64,000 bases of DNA from Xanthobacteraceae bacterium (GCA_019746355.1 JAIESC010000031.1:1-64000); one strand, 5' to 3'; shown: positions 38,232 through 50,187, counted from the stretch's first letter. Notes: generated by a model from the letters alone, not told the origin. Translations and numbers: made by a program.

Positions 38232-38636
38232 TCACAGCAGCGTCATCAGGTGGGCGATCAGCGGCTCGTCGGCCGGCGGCATCTTGTAGTCGCGAAGCTT
38301 GTTCGGCCGGACCCAGGCGAGCCTTTGTCCCTCCTGGGCTCGAACGATGCCCTCCCAGCGCCGGCAAACGTAGAGCGGCATCAGGAGATGGAAATCCGGA
38401 TAGGCGTGGCTCGCAAAGGTGAGCGGCGCCAGGCACGGCTCCCTGATGACAATGCCGAGTTCCTCCTTCATCTCCCGGATCAGCGTTTCCTCGGGCCGTT
38501 CGCCGGCCTCGACCTTGCCGCCCGGAAACTCCCAAAGGCCCGCCATGGTTTTTCCCGCGGGGCGTTCGGCGAGCAGCACGCGCCCATCGGCATCGATCAG
38601 GGCGCAGGCGGCAACCAGAACGAGTTTGATGCTCAC
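38232..38636 (-). CDS. mutT: MutT-type 8-oxo-dGTP diphosphatase
   Basis: A 134-residue Nudix protein with the box GGKVEAGERPEETLIREMKE followed by ELG, preceded by GLWEFPGG, which is typical of MutT. It cleans oxidised guanine nucleotides from the pool. The start is not certain: GTG 38636 (VSIKLVLVAACAL) is closest to the conserved sequence, and TTG 38660 would add eight residues. It follows argJ on the same strand, a frequent rhizobial order. Confidence 0.87.
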   Translation of the reverse strand: MSIKLVLVAACALIDADGRVLLAERPAGKTMAGLWEFPGGKVEAGERPEETLIREMKEELGIVIREPCLAPLTFASHAYPDFHLLMPLYVCRRWEGIVRAQEGQRLAWVRPNKLRDYKMPPADEPLIAHLMTLL

Positions 38637-38747
38637 CGGCCCGGCCCCAACCGTAGACAAGCCTTGGTTAAAAGGGATGCAAAGCCGCCGGATAAATTCA
38701 TGGGACCGCCGAGCGGGTTAATCCGCCTCTAACAGGATCCGGACATT

Positions 38748-39989
38748 TCACGACCGGTAATCGCCGTTGATCGCGACATACTCCTTGGTCAGATCGCAGG
38801 TCAGCACGCGGTCCTTGCCCTTGCCGAGCCCGAGCGCGACCTTGAGCGCGATGGTGTCGTTCTTCATCGCCTTTGACACCATCGCTTCGTCGTAGCCGGG
38901 ATCGCGCGCGCCCTTGTGGGCGACACGGATGCCGTTGAACCAGATCGACAGCCGGTCGCGATCGGCCGGCTCGCCGGCCTTGCCGACCGCCATCACCACG
39001 CGGCCCCAGTTGGCGTCCTCGCCGGCGATCGCGGTCTTCACCAGCGGGGAGTTGGCGATCGACATGGCGATCCGCCGTGCAGACGCCTTCGACTTCGCGC
39101 CCTCGACGCTGATCTCGACGAGCTTGCGCGCGCCTTCGCCGTCGCGCGCCACCTGCTCGGCGAGGTCGGCCAGCACGGCATTGAAGGCGGCGCGGAACGG
39201 TTTCAGGCGCGGGTCGCTCGCCTTGGTGATGTTGGGTGCGCCGAGGTCTTTGGCGGCACCGGTCGCGAACACCATCAGCGTGTCCGAGGTCGAGGTGTCG
39301 CCGTCGATGGTCACGGCGTTGAACGTGTCCTCGACGCCCTCGCTCAGCAGCGCCTGCAGCGCGCGCTGCGAGATCGGCGCGTCGGTGAATACGTAGGACA
39401 GCATCGTCGCCATGTCGGGCGCGATCATGCCGGCGCCCTTGGCGAAGCCGTTGATCGTCACCGTGGCCTCGCCGAGCTTGGCGCGCGCGGTCGCGACCTT
39501 GGGGAAGGTGTCGGTGGTCATGATCGCCTTGGCGGCTTCATGCCAGAAGTCGGGCTTGGCCGAGGCGACCAGACCCTCCATGACGCCGTCGAACGCCTTG
39601 GCGTTGAGCGGCTCGCCGATCACGCCGGTCGAGGCGAGAAACACGTCCTTCGGCTTGCAGCCGACGGCGCGCGCCGCGATCTCGGCGGTGAACTTGCACG
39701 CGGCGCGGCCGTTCTTGCCGGTGAAGGCGTTGGCATTGCCGGAGTTGACCACCAGCGCCCGGGGTTTTGCGCCCTTGAGCTGGTCGCGGCACCATTCCAC
39801 CGGCGCGGACGGGCACTTGGACTTGGTGAAGACGCCCGCCGCCACCGTACCCGGATCGAGGACCGCGAGCAGCACGTCGGTGCGGTCGCGATACTTGATG
39901 CCGGCCGCTGCGGTCGCGAGCTTCACGCCGGCGATCGCCGGCATGGCCGGAACGGTTTTGGGGGCGAGGGGAGAAACCGCGGTTGCCAT
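38748..39989 (-). CDS. argJ: Glutamate N-acetyltransferase / amino-acid acetyltransferase
   Basis: A 413-residue bifunctional ornithine acetyltransferase of arginine biosynthesis. The autocleavage site is in [17 protein letters not shown], between Ala194 and Thr195, Thr195 being the nucleophile. [15 protein letters not shown] and [17 protein letters not shown] are also diagnostic. ATG 39989 ([11 protein letters not shown]) is chosen; the open frame 21 codons upstream lacks similarity. It follows the parvulin gene and precedes mutT. Confidence 0.95.
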   Translation of the reverse strand: MATAVSPLAPKTVPAMPAIAGVKLATAAAGIKYRDRTDVLLAVLDPGTVAAGVFTKSKCPSAPVEWCRDQLKGAKPRALVVNSGNANAFTGKNGRAACKFTAEIAARAVGCKPKDVFLASTGVIGEPLNAKAFDGVMEGLVASAKPDFWHEAAKAIMTTDTFPKVATARAKLGEATVTINGFAKGAGMIAPDMATMLSYVFTDAPISQRALQALLSEGVEDTFNAVTIDGDTSTSDTLMVFATGAAKDLGAPNITKASDPRLKPFRAAFNAVLADLAEQVARDGEGARKLVEISVEGAKSKASARRIAMSIANSPLVKTAIAGEDANWGRVVMAVGKAGEPADRDRLSIWFNGIRVAHKGARDPGYDEAMVSKAMKNDTIALKVALGLGKGKDRVLTCDLTKEYVAINGDYRS

Positions 39990-40134
39990 GAGCGCACCAA
40001 TGTCGGGAGGAAAACGCTTGGCGTGGGTACCCAAACGAAATCGCCGGGACAAGCCCCAGGCGAGCGAAGCGACGCCGTCCTTCGGCCGGCTACGCGACTG
40101 CGATATTCCTTGATAGGCGGATCAACCGCGCCGA

Positions 40135-40995
40135 TTACTTCTTGTCGAGCCGTTCGACCTTGGCGGTCTCGCGCAGCTTGGTGATGTATTCGGCCTGCGC
40201 CCGGCGTGTCACATATTGTTCAACCTGCTCCTTGACCTGATCGAAGGTCGGCGCCGGCTTGGTGCGCTTGTCCTCGACCTTGATGATGTGCCAGCCGAAC
40301 TGCGACTTGACCGGCTCGGACACGTCGCCCTTGTTCATCTTGAACGCCTGATCGGCGAACTCCGGCACCATCTGGTCCTTGGTGAAATAGCCGAGGTCGC
40401 CGCCTTCGGCCGCCGCGCCCGGGTCCTTCGATTTCTGCTTCGCCATCTCGGCGAAGTCGGTGCCCTTCCTGATCTCGGCCAGGATGGTCTTGGCCTCGGC
40501 TTCGGTCGGCACCAGGATGTGGCGGGCGCGCACCTCCTGCTCGTTGCCCTGCTGCTTCACCGCCTCGTCATAGACCTTCTTCATGGCGGCGTCGGTGGCG
40601 GCGGCCTTGCCCTCCTGAACCAGCAGCATCTCCATCGCGAGCTTGTTGCGGATGAAGGCGATGCGGCTCTTGAACTCCTTCTGGTCGGTGACCTTCTTGG
40701 CCTCGGCGGCCTTCGCAGCCAGGATCACGTCGGCGACGTAGGCCACCAGCGCGTCGCGCTTGGCCGCGCCTTCAAGCTGCTGGACCTGCTGGCCCATGTC
40801 CTCCTCGGCCATCGCCAGATCGCTTTCCCGGATCTCGACGCCCGCGACCTTGGCGACCACCTTGTCGCTTTGCGCCTGGGCCTGGGCCGGGACCACCGGC
40901 CAAGCTGCAACCAAAGCCCAAACCAGCATGGCGGTGAGGAAGGCGAACGCGCCGGCGCGCAGGGCAAACCCGCGGCTCTCGATCGGTCTGGTCAT
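40135..40995 (-). CDS. Periplasmic parvulin-type peptidyl-prolyl isomerase
   Basis: A 286-residue exported foldase. A signal peptide (AFLTAMLVWALVAAW ... PAQAQAQ) precedes an N-terminal SurA-like helical part. The parvulin domain spans about residues 155-250, with VRARHILVPTEAEAKTILAE and QFGWHIIKVEDKR, the latter the usual end of the rotamase domain. ATG 40995 has AAGGAT six bases upstream. It probably assists outer-membrane protein folding; its place divergent from secA fits an export role. Confidence 0.9.
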   Translation of the reverse strand: MTRPIESRGFALRAGAFAFLTAMLVWALVAAWPVVPAQAQAQSDKVVAKVAGVEIRESDLAMAEEDMGQQVQQLEGAAKRDALVAYVADVILAAKAAEAKKVTDQKEFKSRIAFIRNKLAMEMLLVQEGKAAATDAAMKKVYDEAVKQQGNEQEVRARHILVPTEAEAKTILAEIRKGTDFAEMAKQKSKDPGAAAEGGDLGYFTKDQMVPEFADQAFKMNKGDVSEPVKSQFGWHIIKVEDKRTKPAPTFDQVKEQVEQYVTRRAQAEYITKLRETAKVERLDKK

Positions 40996-41308
40996 GACAA
41001 TCCTTGCAATGTTCTGCCCGGCCAGAGGGCCCAAGGGCGGCGACTTGTCGCGCAATCGGTCCGGCTTGGCAACGAAAGATCGGCGCGGAGGTTCTAAACA
41101 GCGCGTGAAGGCGGAAACTGCCCGTCTTTTGAACGTTTTACGGCCGGAACCACACTAATTGACAAGGATTACACCCCCTCCTATGTCTCGAATGCCGCGC
41201 GGCTCTCCTCGAATGCTCGCTATCCCGTTGCAATTGCCCGAGAAGTGCCGCATTTCCCGCATGGATGGCCGCCACCGCGGCTTGCCCAAGGCAAGGACTT
41301 GATCCGCA
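40996..41308. other. Divergent gap between parvulin and secA genes
   Basis: This 313-base region contains no convincing gene. It holds the secA promoter listed separately and presumably the parvulin/argJ promoter on the other strand, including the AAGGAT ribosome site next to 40995. Short minus-strand frames across it lack coding character and belong to shadows of secA. Confidence 0.55.
41159..41187 (+). promoter_or_regulatory. Sigma-70-type promoter for secA
   Basis: TTGACA at 41159-41164 and TATGTC at 41182-41187 are separated by 17 bases, a near-consensus housekeeping promoter. It points towards secA and would give a leader of about 115 bases. Confidence 0.65.
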
Positions 41309-44116
<2,808 letters not shown>

Positions 44117-44140
44117 GCGGAGCCGTTGTCTGCCAATGAA

Positions 44141-44166
44141 AAAGCGCGGCCCTTCGGCCGCGCTTT
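44141..44166. terminator. Bidirectional terminator between secA and Bug gene
   Basis: A perfect 11-base stem, AAAGCGCGGCC and GGCCGCGCTTT, with loop CTTC, followed by GCTTTTTGC on the plus strand and by TTCATTGG after an A/T run on the minus strand. It serves secA and the converging Bug gene. Confidence 0.88.
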
Positions 44167-44196
44167 GCTTTTTGCGCCGGTGTCCGGAGCGCTTGG

Positions 44197-45216
44197 CTAT
44201 TGCTTGCGTTCCATGCCGAGAATCTTGGCGACCCGCGTCAGCGCCTCGCCCTGCTGCTTGAGCGTGGCGGCGAGCTCGGCAGGTCCGCCGGTGTTCATGT
44301 CCTGGCCTGAGGCGACGATCTTCTCGACCGCGGCAGGGTCGTTGGCTGCGGCGATCACGTCGGCGGCGATGCGCTCGCGCAATGCGAGCGGCATGCCTTT
44401 CGGTCCATAAAGCCCCGACGTCGTTTCCGTCACCAGCGTCGGATATCCGGTTTCCTGCACCGACGGCACGTTCGGGGTGATGGCGGCGCGCTTGCGGCCG
44501 CCCGCGCCCAGCACCCGCACCTTGTTGGCCTCGACCAACGGCCTCACCACCGCATAAGACGACAGCAGGAAGTGGATGCGCTGCTCGCCGAGGTCGCGAC
44601 CGGCCTGCACCACGTCGCGATACGGCACCTTGGTCACGTCCAGGTTCTCGGACTTCAGGAACGCGCCGAGCGAGAACTCCGGCACGCCGGCCGCGCCGGC
44701 GGCGTGATATTTGCCCGGCTCCGCCTTGGCGCGTGCGACGAACTCCGAAACCGTCTTGAACTCGCTTGCGGCGGGCACGCTTGCCGCCACGACGGTGTCG
44801 CAGACCCGCGCGATCGGCGTGAGGTCGCGCTCCAGATCGTAGGGCAGCTTCTCCTGGGTGTAGGGATGCGCCATGAACGACGCGCTCGACGCGTACAGCA
44901 GCACGTGATCGTCATTGGCCGCGGTGAAGGCGTTGATGGCGACGAGGCCGTCGCCGCCCGGCCGGTTCTCGATCACCACCGGCTTGCCCCACTTGGCGCT
45001 GAGCCGCTCGGCGAGCAGGCGCGCGGCGATATCGGTGGCGCTGCCTGCGCCGAACGGCAGGACCCATTTGACGCTGCGGTCCGGCCAGGTTTGCGCTTGG
45101 GTTTGCGCTTGGGTTTGCGCTTGGGTCTGGGCTTGAGCCTGGTTCTGCGAACCTGAAAGCATCCCGACCAGCGCAAGCGCTGTCGCGGCCGCAAGCCGGC
45201 AGAATTGTCGTGTCAT
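44197..45216 (-). CDS. Bug (TTT) family periplasmic solute-binding protein
   Basis: A 339-residue receptor with a signal peptide (CRLAAATALALVGMLSGSQ), an unusual QAQT repeat at residues 28-43, then WPDRSVKWVLPFGAGSATDI, VVIENRPGGDGLVAINAFTA and later NVPSVQETGYPTLVTETTSG. It lacks the usual PDGYT motif (ANDDHVLLYA), so it is a divergent member. No transporter membrane genes are nearby. The ligand is unknown. Confidence 0.88.
   Translation of the reverse strand: MTRQFCRLAAATALALVGMLSGSQNQAQAQTQAQTQAQTQAQTWPDRSVKWVLPFGAGSATDIAARLLAERLSAKWGKPVVIENRPGGDGLVAINAFTAANDDHVLLYASSASFMAHPYTQEKLPYDLERDLTPIARVCDTVVAASVPAASEFKTVSEFVARAKAEPGKYHAAGAAGVPEFSLGAFLKSENLDVTKVPYRDVVQAGRDLGEQRIHFLLSSYAVVRPLVEANKVRVLGAGGRKRAAITPNVPSVQETGYPTLVTETTSGLYGPKGMPLALRERIAADVIAAANDPAAVEKIVASGQDMNTGGPAELAATLKQQGEALTRVAKILGMERKQ
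45088..45135. repeat. 12-base tandem repeat inside a Bug receptor gene
   Basis: Three exact copies of GGTTTGCGCTTG followed by a fourth with two changes. On the minus strand they encode four QAQT/AQTQ units just after the signal peptide. The unit is a multiple of three, so copy changes keep the frame and would alter only linker length. Confidence 0.9.
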
Positions 45217-45327
45217 TGGCGTCTCCCCTGAACTGTGGCGGCAAGTCTAACGCGGGCGGACGGCAGCCGTCATCGCATGCGGTCATGTCGGACGATTCGT
45301 CGCCGGCATCAGGCGCTCCAACAAAAA

Positions 45328-45347
45328 CGCCGGGCTCCGGCCCGGCG
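45328..45347 (-). terminator. Rho-independent terminator of the L,D-transpeptidase gene
   Basis: An eight-base stem, CGCCGGGC and GCCCGGCG, with a four-base loop, followed on the minus strand by TTTTTGTTGG. It starts 26 bases after the transpeptidase stop codon. Confidence 0.85.
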
Positions 45348-45373
45348 CTCTTTGGCAACAAATCTTGTAACGG

Positions 45374-46981
45374 TTAGCGGAACGCCGACCAGCGGCTGTC
45401 GAAGTTGCCGGACGGCACGACCGGAGCGGCGCCGCTCAGCCCGCTGCTGCTGGCGGGAGCGGGGGCTGCAGCGGCAGGAGCGCGCTGCGGAGCGGGCGGG
45501 AAGGGGTTGGACGCCGCCGGAGCGGCGACCGGAGTTTGCGCCTCGGCGGTCTTCACGGACGCTTCGGCAGGCTTCGGCCGGATCGCGCCGTTCGCCGCGG
45601 ACGGAGCAGGCTGCGCGGGCTTCGCGGCAGCGGGCTTGGGCTTTGCCGTTTCGGCAGGTTTGGGCTCGTCCTTGCGCAGGCCCACGAGCCGCGCCATGCG
45701 GTCGATCGCGCCGTCGCTATTCTTCTCCGCCGGCTTGGTTTCGGCGGGCTTGGTCTCCGAGGACTTCGAGGCGAACAGGCTCGAGAAGAAGTTGGTCGGT
45801 TTGGCGTTCGTTTGCGGGGCGGGCGAGCTCGTCTCGGCAATCGCCATCTGCGGCGGCGACACCTCGCCGCTTGGATGCGCCGCCGGCATCGCGCCTGCAT
45901 CGGCAAGCTCAGGAATGCGCGGCGGCTGCACGGTCGGCGGAATCGTGCCGGGCGGCGTCGAGGCGAGGAACGCGTTCGAGGGCGCAACGCCGATCTGGTT
46001 GCGCTTCACTGCGGCGACGAATACCGGATGCATGCCGCCATCGGCATTGGTCTTGATCGGGGCGGTCGCCACGTTGCGGCGAGCCAACTCGGCGAACCTG
46101 GCGTCGTCGCGCTGCTCTTTCTGCTGCACGGCGGCCGCGATCTCCGCATCCACCTCGTAGACCGGGCACTTGGCCTGCGCGCTGAACGTCAGCGGCCGCG
46201 ACGGCTCGCCCGGCGACTGCGCGTCGAACACGTAGCGCTTTTCGCAGACATTGACGCGGGGCTCGAGCTTTGAGACCTCGAAATGGTCGTTGCCCTTCTT
46301 CAGCATCTTCCAGAACGCGAGGTGCGGACTGTTGCGATGCTTGGCCATGTTCTGCGCCGTCATCCGGAACGGATAGGCCTGAACCTGGAACGACTTCTGG
46401 CCGCCGAAGAACGAGTCGCGGCCGAGCGCGTAGATTTCCGAAATCTGCTCGTCGGTCATCGAGTAGCAGCCGCGCGACGAGCAGTCGCCGTGCACCATCA
46501 GTTGCGAGCCGGTGCGGCCGTGCGCGCGGTCGAAGGCGTTCGGATAGCCGAGATCGAACGACAGGTAATACGCCGAGTTCGGATTCATCTGGCCGGGGGT
46601 GATCGTGTAGAAGCCTTCCGGCGCCTGCCGGTCGCCTTCCTTGATCTTGGGCCCAAGCTCGCCGGACCAGCGGCAGATCGGATAGGTCTTGAGCAGCGCG
46701 AAGCGTCCGGAGCGATCCTGCTTCCAGACCTCGAGTTCGGACTCTTCCTTGAAGAGGCGGACCAGAATCGGAGATTCCTTGTCCATGCTCTTGGACTCGA
46801 TCTCCGCGACGAGCTTTGGCGGAAGCGGCCGGGCCGCTTTCTCGCTCATCGGCAACACGCCATCGGTGTTGCAGCCGGACAGGGGAACAGCCACGCCGAT
46901 CGCGGCGCATGCCAAGAGCGTGCGGACGAGCGGGCTTCGGTTCAACGCAGACTCCCCCAAAACGGCGGCCGTGAACGGCAT
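45374..46981 (-). CDS. L,D-transpeptidase (YkuD) family lipoprotein
   Basis: A 535-residue protein. The N-terminus has a lipobox VPLSGCNTDG, so it is probably lipid-anchored. The catalytic domain (about 65-230) includes RQAPEGFYTITPGQMNP and the nucleophile motif LMVHGDCSSRGCYSMTDEQI, with the Cys of RGCYSM as likely nucleophile. Residues after about 310 are low complexity, rich in Ala, Pro, Lys and Glu, and probably unstructured. It may form or edit 3-3 peptidoglycan cross-links or attach proteins. ATG 46945 (MALN-type start is absent) was considered, but ATG 46981 keeps the signal region intact. Confidence 0.86.
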   Translation of the reverse strand: MPFTAAVLGESALNRSPLVRTLLACAAIGVAVPLSGCNTDGVLPMSEKAARPLPPKLVAEIESKSMDKESPILVRLFKEESELEVWKQDRSGRFALLKTYPICRWSGELGPKIKEGDRQAPEGFYTITPGQMNPNSAYYLSFDLGYPNAFDRAHGRTGSQLMVHGDCSSRGCYSMTDEQISEIYALGRDSFFGGQKSFQVQAYPFRMTAQNMAKHRNSPHLAFWKMLKKGNDHFEVSKLEPRVNVCEKRYVFDAQSPGEPSRPLTFSAQAKCPVYEVDAEIAAAVQQKEQRDDARFAELARRNVATAPIKTNADGGMHPVFVAAVKRNQIGVAPSNAFLASTPPGTIPPTVQPPRIPELADAGAMPAAHPSGEVSPPQMAIAETSSPAPQTNAKPTNFFSSLFASKSSETKPAETKPAEKNSDGAIDRMARLVGLRKDEPKPAETAKPKPAAAKPAQPAPSAANGAIRPKPAEASVKTAEAQTPVAAPAASNPFPPAPQRAPAAAAPAPASSSGLSGAAPVVPSGNFDSRWSAFR

Positions 46982-47200
46982 TCCCCGAGCCGAGATGCAA
47001 AATCGTTATCCCCTGGGGGGTGACTCTGCAAGGGCGCGGCTAAAAACCCAGACCCTGATTGAGCATAGCTAACGTGAACGAAGGGTAAAATTGTGGCCGA
47101 GAGCGCCGATTATCTCAAGTGATTCAATGGCCGAGTCGGGGCCGCCACAATTAACCCCGTCTGGGGATGAAACCGGGCGGCGAACGGGTTCCTTTGGCGG

Positions 47201-48160
47201 CTATTCCAGCCCGCGGCCGATGGCGAGGAACTTGTCGCGGCGCTGCCGCCGCACGCCGTCGCGGTCGGTGCCCCGGAACTCGGCGAGTGCGTTTGCCACG
47301 GCCTCGCCGGTTGCGGCAATCGCCGCCGCGGGATCGCGGTGCGCACCGCCGACCGGCTCGGTGACGATGGCGTCGATGATGCCGAATTGGCTGAGGTCCG
47401 CCGCCGTGATCTTCATGTTGGTGGCGGCGTCCTGCGCCTTGGTGGTGTCGCGCCACAGGATCGAGGCCGCGCCCTCGGGCGAGATCACGCTGTAGATCGC
47501 GTGCTCGAGCATCAGCACCTTGCTGGCGGTGGCGAGCGCGACCGCGCCGCCCGAGCCGCCTTCGCCCAGGATGACCGCGACGTTCGGCACGCCGAGGTTG
47601 AGGCACGCCTCGGTCGAGCGCGCGATGGCCTCGGCCTGGCCGCGCTCTTCGGCGTCGATGCCCGGGTAGGCGCCCGCGGTGTCCACCAGCGCCAGCACCG
47701 GAATCTCGAAACGGTCGGCCATTTCCATCAGCCGCACCGCCTTGCGGTAGCCCTCCGGCCGAGCCATGCCGAAATTGTGCTTGAGGCGGCTTTCGGTGGT
47801 CGAGCCCTTCTCGTGGCCGATCACGCAGATGCTTTCGCCGCGGAAGCGGCCGAAGCCGCCGACGATGGCCTCGTCCTCGCTGAACTTGCGGTCGCCCGCG
47901 AACGGCACGAACTCGGTGATCAGCGCCGCGATGTAGTCGAGACAATGCGGCCGCTGCGGATGGCGCGCCACCTGGGTCTTCTGCCACGGCGTCAGCCCGG
48001 CATAGAGATCGCGCAGCGCCTGCGCCGCCTTGTTCTCCAGCCGGCCGATGTCCTCGGCGATGTCGGCGGCTCCGGTGCCGGCCGCCTGCATCGCCCGCAG
48101 CTCCTCGACCTTGGCCTCGAGCTCAGCCACCGGTTTTTCGAAGTCGAGATAGCTGCGCAT
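47201..48160 (-). CDS. accA: Acetyl-CoA carboxylase carboxyltransferase subunit alpha
   Basis: A 319-residue subunit that, with AccD, transfers CO2 from biotin to acetyl-CoA. It begins MRSYLDFEKPVAELEAKVEE, then includes PEGYRKAVRLMEMADRF, LALVDTAGAYPGIDAEERGQ and GEGGSGGAVALATASKVLML. ATG 48160 is chosen from the conserved N-terminus; the frame is open a further 71 codons upstream but overlaps the divergent gene region without similarity. It ends 219 bases before the transpeptidase gene. Confidence 0.95.
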   Translation of the reverse strand: MRSYLDFEKPVAELEAKVEELRAMQAAGTGAADIAEDIGRLENKAAQALRDLYAGLTPWQKTQVARHPQRPHCLDYIAALITEFVPFAGDRKFSEDEAIVGGFGRFRGESICVIGHEKGSTTESRLKHNFGMARPEGYRKAVRLMEMADRFEIPVLALVDTAGAYPGIDAEERGQAEAIARSTEACLNLGVPNVAVILGEGGSGGAVALATASKVLMLEHAIYSVISPEGAASILWRDTTKAQDAATNMKITAADLSQFGIIDAIVTEPVGGAHRDPAAAIAATGEAVANALAEFRGTDRDGVRRQRRDKFLAIGRGLE

Positions 48161-48288
48161 TTGATGGAAATCTGGCCCTGGAACCGCTGCGGTTTCGGCC
48201 GTAACTGGCCTTTGGGCGGGTTTCAAGTCAAGCCACGCCGGCGGCGGAACCGTGTGACTTGTTAGGGCCGATTCGGTAAAGTGCCGGC

Positions 48289-48498
48289 ATGCTCGACAAG
48301 CCAAAACGACTGAGCAAAGCCGAGGTTGCGGAAGCGCGGCAGCGCCGGCTCGAAGCCATGAACCTTCAGGCAATCGAGGGCAACCCGCTGGATGCCGAGG
48401 ACATCGCGATGTTCGAGATGTTCGAGCGCGAGGCTTGGTCGCACGAGCGCTGTATCGCTTACATTCTCGAACGTGCCAGGGCTTCCACGACCAAGTGA
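48289..48498 (+). CDS. VbhA-like antitoxin
   Basis: A 69-residue protein with RRLEAMNLQAIEGNPLDAED, similar to VbhA/class I Fic antitoxins. Their inhibitory helix carries S/T-x3-E-G; here the Glu and Gly are present (IEGN), but the position four before Glu is Leu. FEREAWSHERCIAYILERAR follows, a common VbhA-family end. It should block ATP binding in the Fic partner encoded next. The stop overlaps the GTG start of fic (GTGA, 48495-48498). It diverges from accA. Confidence 0.82.
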   Translation: MLDKPKRLSKAEVAEARQRRLEAMNLQAIEGNPLDAEDIAMFEMFEREAWSHERCIAYILERARASTTK

Positions 48499-49067
48499 GC
48501 GGCGCGGACGATCCCTACGTCTTTCCAGGTACGCGGACGCTCAGGAATCGTCTCGGGATCGTCGACCCGGAAAAGCTTGAACAGGTGGAGCGCCGCCTAG
48601 CGGTGGAGCGCAGCAGGCAAGGTGTGCCGTCTGGGAACTTCGACCTCGCTCACCTCCAGGCCATCCATCGTCACCTGTTCCAGGACATCTACGACTGGGC
48701 GGGCGAAATCCGTACGGTCGAGATCAGCAAGGGCGCACAGCAATTTCAGTTTCGGCAATACATCCAAACCGGCATAGCGGATGTCCAACGCCGGCTGGTG
48801 CGCTCGCGATTTCTCTCAGGGTTGTCACGGGCGGATTTTGCCAAGCAGGCGGCCGTCATCCTCGGTGACGTCAACTTCGTCCATCCGTTCCGCGAGGGAA
48901 ACGGCCGGACGCAGCTCCAGTATCTCAAGTTGCTGGCTGCGAAAGCCGGTCATCGGCTCGATCTCAGCCGTATCGGCCCCAAACGCTGGATCGAAGCTTC
49001 GCAAATCAGCCATGCCGCTAACTATGATCTGATGGCGCACCTCATTGCCGAATCGATCATGGAATAG
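48495..49067 (+). CDS. Fic/DOC family adenylyltransferase toxin, VbhT-like
   Basis: A 190-residue Fic protein. N-terminal DPYVFPGTRTLRNRLGI and LQAIHRHLFQDIYDWAGEIR are typical of VbhT/Fic proteins, and FRQYIQTGIADVQ forms the target-binding flap. The catalytic loop is HPFREGNGRTQL: His, Glu, Gly-Asn-Gly-Arg are present but the final Arg of the HPFx[D/E]GNGRxxR consensus is Leu, which may weaken or change activity. It probably attaches AMP to a target such as DNA gyrase in related systems. GTG 48495 is chosen from the four-base overlap; it lacks a clear ribosome site, so coupling is likely. Confidence 0.87.
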   Translation: MSGADDPYVFPGTRTLRNRLGIVDPEKLEQVERRLAVERSRQGVPSGNFDLAHLQAIHRHLFQDIYDWAGEIRTVEISKGAQQFQFRQYIQTGIADVQRRLVRSRFLSGLSRADFAKQAAVILGDVNFVHPFREGNGRTQLQYLKLLAAKAGHRLDLSRIGPKRWIEASQISHAANYDLMAHLIAESIME

Positions 49068-49070
49068 CGG

Positions 49071-50021
49071 TTATTTCTCCGCCAGCGGGTGCAGGTCGCG
49101 CACCAGGCTTTTCAGCCGCTCTTCCAGCACGTGGGTGTAGATCTGCGTGGTCGAAATGTCGGCGTGGCCGAGCAGCGTCTGCACCACGCGCAGGTCCGCG
49201 CCGTTCTGAAGGAGGTGGCTGGCGAAGGCATGGCGCAGAACATGCGGGCTGACCTGCGAGGCCTTCAGGCCGGCGGCTGCGGCCAGTGCCTTGAGCTCGC
49301 GGGCGAAGTGCTGGCGCGTCAGGTGCCCGCTTTCGCCAAACGACGGGAACAGCCACTTGGAGGTGTCCTTGGGTTTGTCGGCCTCCGCCTCCTCGCGCAG
49401 CGCCAGATAGTCCTTCATGGTCTGCCGCGCGGCGTCGTTGAGCGGCACCAGCCGCTCGCGGCCGCCCTTGCCGCGGATCACCAGCATGCGCTGGTCGCGC
49501 CGCGCGGCCGCCTCCGGCAGCGCCACCAATTCCGAAACGCGCAGTCCGGTCGCGTAAAGCACTTCAAGCAGGCACGCCATCCGCGCCGCGCGAAGCCGCT
49601 CGGATTTCGATTCCGACTGCATGGCGGCCTTGGCCTGGGCGAGCAAGCCGTCGACCTGCTTGACGCTCAAGACTTTCGGCAGGCTTCGTCCGCGCTTCGG
49701 CCCTTCGATCGCGGCTGCGGGATCGTCGCCGCGATGGCCCTCGCTGTAGAGGAAACGATAAAGCTGCCGGATCGCCGACAGCCGCCGCGCCACCGACGCG
49801 GGTGCAAGCTGCCGCGTCGCGAGCCGGGCGAGATAGCCGCGGAGCGCATCGCTGTCGGCCGTGGCGATGGCTTGTCTTGTCGCGGTGAGGGCGGCCGAGA
49901 AATCGGCGAGGTCGCGGCGGTAGGCGTCGAGGGTGTTGGCGCTCGCGCCGCGTTCGGCCGCGAGCATGTCCAGGAACAGCTCGATCAGGGTTTCGTTGCC
50001 GGCGGCTTTCGGGCGGGCCAT
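49071..50021 (-). CDS. xerD: Site-specific tyrosine recombinase XerD
   Basis: A 316-residue recombinase that resolves chromosome dimers at dif with XerC. The SAM-like N-terminal domain has ERGASANTLDAYRRDLADF. Catalytic residues are Arg in ATGLRVSELVALP, Lys in RGKGGRERLVPL, His/Arg in SPHVLRHAFASHLL, His in LLGHADISTTQIYTHV and Tyr in the same stretch. It is downstream of a 49-residue membrane protein gene (16-base gap) and converges on fic. Confidence 0.94.
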   Translation of the reverse strand: MARPKAAGNETLIELFLDMLAAERGASANTLDAYRRDLADFSAALTATRQAIATADSDALRGYLARLATRQLAPASVARRLSAIRQLYRFLYSEGHRGDDPAAAIEGPKRGRSLPKVLSVKQVDGLLAQAKAAMQSESKSERLRAARMACLLEVLYATGLRVSELVALPEAAARRDQRMLVIRGKGGRERLVPLNDAARQTMKDYLALREEAEADKPKDTSKWLFPSFGESGHLTRQHFARELKALAAAAGLKASQVSPHVLRHAFASHLLQNGADLRVVQTLLGHADISTTQIYTHVLEERLKSLVRDLHPLAEK

Positions 50022-50037
50022 CAGGCGGGCCGCCGCG

Positions 50038-50187
50038 CTACCTGTTCTTCACGAACTTGTCGGGCGAGATGTTGACGGTGATCTCGCGCGGCTGCGGCTC
50101 GACATATTTGCCGAGCGCGGAGATCCCGGCATAGCCGCCCGCGCCCAGAAGGCCCACCACCAGCAAAAATCGGAACAAGCTCGGCAT
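50038..50187 (-). CDS. Small single-helix membrane protein, 49 residues
   Basis: The protein starts MPSLFRFLLVVGLLGAGGYA and ends TVNISPDKFVKNR, with one transmembrane helix (about 5-25) and a charged C-terminal tail. The same kind of short protein is, as I recall, found between aroK and xerD in other Bradyrhizobium-like genomes; that needs checking. Function unknown. It is co-oriented with xerD. Confidence 0.65.
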   Translation of the reverse strand: MPSLFRFLLVVGLLGAGGYAGISALGKYVEPQPREITVNISPDKFVKNR

